Assembly (NCBI RefSeq): GCF_029502005.1
Contig: NZ_JAMQOT010000001.1
Span: 310,001 to 374,000 of the forward strand
Reading direction: 5' to 3'
Source of the DNA: Natrinema salsiterrestre
GTDB taxonomy: Archaea > Halobacteriota > Halobacteria > Halobacteriales > Natrialbaceae
DNA length: 64,000 nucleotides
Part shown: in pieces, positions 63,270-64,000 of the stretch
How the letters are laid out: every line of letters starts with the position of its first letter
How positions within the stretch are numbered: the stretch's first letter is position 1
The notes under the pieces: generated by a model
What the model was told of the DNA's origin: nothing
The model's database searches: none
Seen by the model: the letters and a program-made list of their open reading frames with translations, nothing else
Program-made: the position numbers and the translations under genes

Positions 63270-63561
63270 CCGTGAAAGGTGCTGCAGGGATGCTGTCGCA
63301 CAGCGATATTACCGGTCACGTCGAGGTTTAGCCGCGTCTAATGTTTATGTGTTTTCGTCTACCGGATGGGTGTCACGGGCCAAACTACGGATGTATGACC
63401 GATGAGGACGTCGAACGACGGACGATTGGTCGAGTTGGCGTGCCGGTTCGGAATCGCGTTCGAGCCGTCCCCCAATCGCGGGGCGCTCGAGTTGACCGCT
63501 ATCGAATCGGCGGCCGCCTCGGGGAGAGGGACTCGAGACGAATCGCGTTCCCGGTCACCAG

Positions 63562-64000
63562 TCACTCCATCGGGGAGACGTCGGTCACCGTCCCCACGCC
63601 CTTGCTGCGGCCCTCGCGGAAGACGAACTTCTGGCCTTCCTCGACGAGGTACGGGCGGAACTTGAACTCGACGGTGGTCTTGCCGGTGTCGCCCGGCAGC
63701 AGCCGACCGTCTTCGGGGTAGAACGCGGCGGCCTCGCCGATCGTCTCGAGGTGGACGACCGGCTCGTACCCCTCCCCGATTCGGGTGGGGTGGTTGAGCA
63801 CCATGACTTCGGCCTCGAACTCGCGGATCGGTTCGGGGTCGGCGTCGCGGGGGAGCAAGACCATGCCGCGCTCGATCGCGCTCTCCTGAATTCCCTTCAA
63901 CGCGATGCCGACGATCCGGCCCGCCTGGGCCTTGTCGACCCGATGGTAGTGCATCTCGATCGAGCGGACCTCGACCTCCTGAAATCGCCCGTCGGACATC
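63562..64000 (-). CDS. GTPBP1-like translational GTPase, C-terminal part
   Basis: Partial: the 5' end lies beyond the window, and the first visible Met is likely internal. The 145 residues cover beta-barrel domains 2 and 3 of an EF-Tu/EF-1A-type factor: VRSIEMHYHRVDKAQAGRIV, GIALKGIQESAIERGMVLLP, EAEVMVLNHPTRIGEGYEPV and FREGRSKGVGTVTDV. This matches the archaeal GTPBP1/GTPBP2-like group rather than canonical EF-1A. 63270-63561 upstream of TMEM165 holds no convincing gene. Confidence 0.85.
   Translation of the reverse strand, partial: MSDGRFQEVEVRSIEMHYHRVDKAQAGRIVGIALKGIQESAIERGMVLLPRDADPEPIREFEAEVMVLNHPTRIGEGYEPVVHLETIGEAAAFYPEDGRLLPGDTGKTTVEFKFRPYLVEEGQKFVFREGRSKGVGTVTDVSPME

Overview
This window is chromosomal DNA from a halophilic archaeon, most likely an extreme haloarchaeon of the Natrialba/Natrinema/Haloterrigena type. 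The evidence is the GC-rich coding sequence, very acidic proteins, TATA/BRE-type promoters close to start codons, tRNA genes without an encoded CCA, and families typical of haloarchaea (HalX response regulator, HalOD1 proteins, small CPxCG zinc fingers, Tat lipoprotein, tetrahydromethanopterin cyclohydrolase). No sequence comparison could be run, so the genus is a guess.

Layout. 1-5.6 kb: acetyltransferase end, tRNA-Leu(GAG), a VTT-type membrane protein, a HalX regulator, a small zinc finger, and the B12-dependent ribonucleotide reductase nrdJ. 6.2-10.3 kb: the anthranilate branch of tryptophan synthesis as a tight trpD-trpF-trpE-trpG operon. 10.4-25.5 kb: tRNA-Val(GAC) followed by mixed single genes, including a tetra-CBS protein with a ribosome-hibernation-like C-terminus, radB, a candidate structured RNA, a RuvC-like protein and a secreted curlin-like repeat protein. 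26-31.5 kb: tRNA-Pro(GGG), truB, cmk, a DUF106/EMC3-like insertase, an AT-rich pilin-like insertion, and adk. 31.5-41 kb: a heme-copper oxidase cluster (coxB, fused coxA-coxC, subunit IV) mixed with a subtilase and membrane proteins. 41-55.6 kb: the S10-spc ribosomal super-operon, 24 genes from a SPOUT methyltransferase to secY, all on the minus strand. 55.9-64 kb: tRNA-Gly(GCC), DUF4112, HalOD1, a thiamine-binding protein, mch, the proC-proB-proA operon, a TMEM165/GDT1 transporter and the end of a GTPBP1-like translational GTPase.

How the parts fit. The usual haloarchaeal run secY-adk-DUF106-cmk-truB is still in order and on one strand. Here it is split by about 9.6 kb of respiratory and other genes, and again by about 2 kb carrying a pilin-like gene.

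The most unusual signal is shared by all four tRNA genes. Each is followed by two consecutive hairpins and then by a copy of the 3' end of that same tRNA (9 to 21 nt, depending on the tRNA). tRNA-Gly carries two such cassettes in tandem. The Val and Gly cassettes share a common core although they end in different tRNA sequences. A 101-bp copy of the tRNA-Pro cassette also lies inverted on the far side of truB-cmk. This looks like a tRNA-linked mobile or RNA-processing element that I do not recognise as described.
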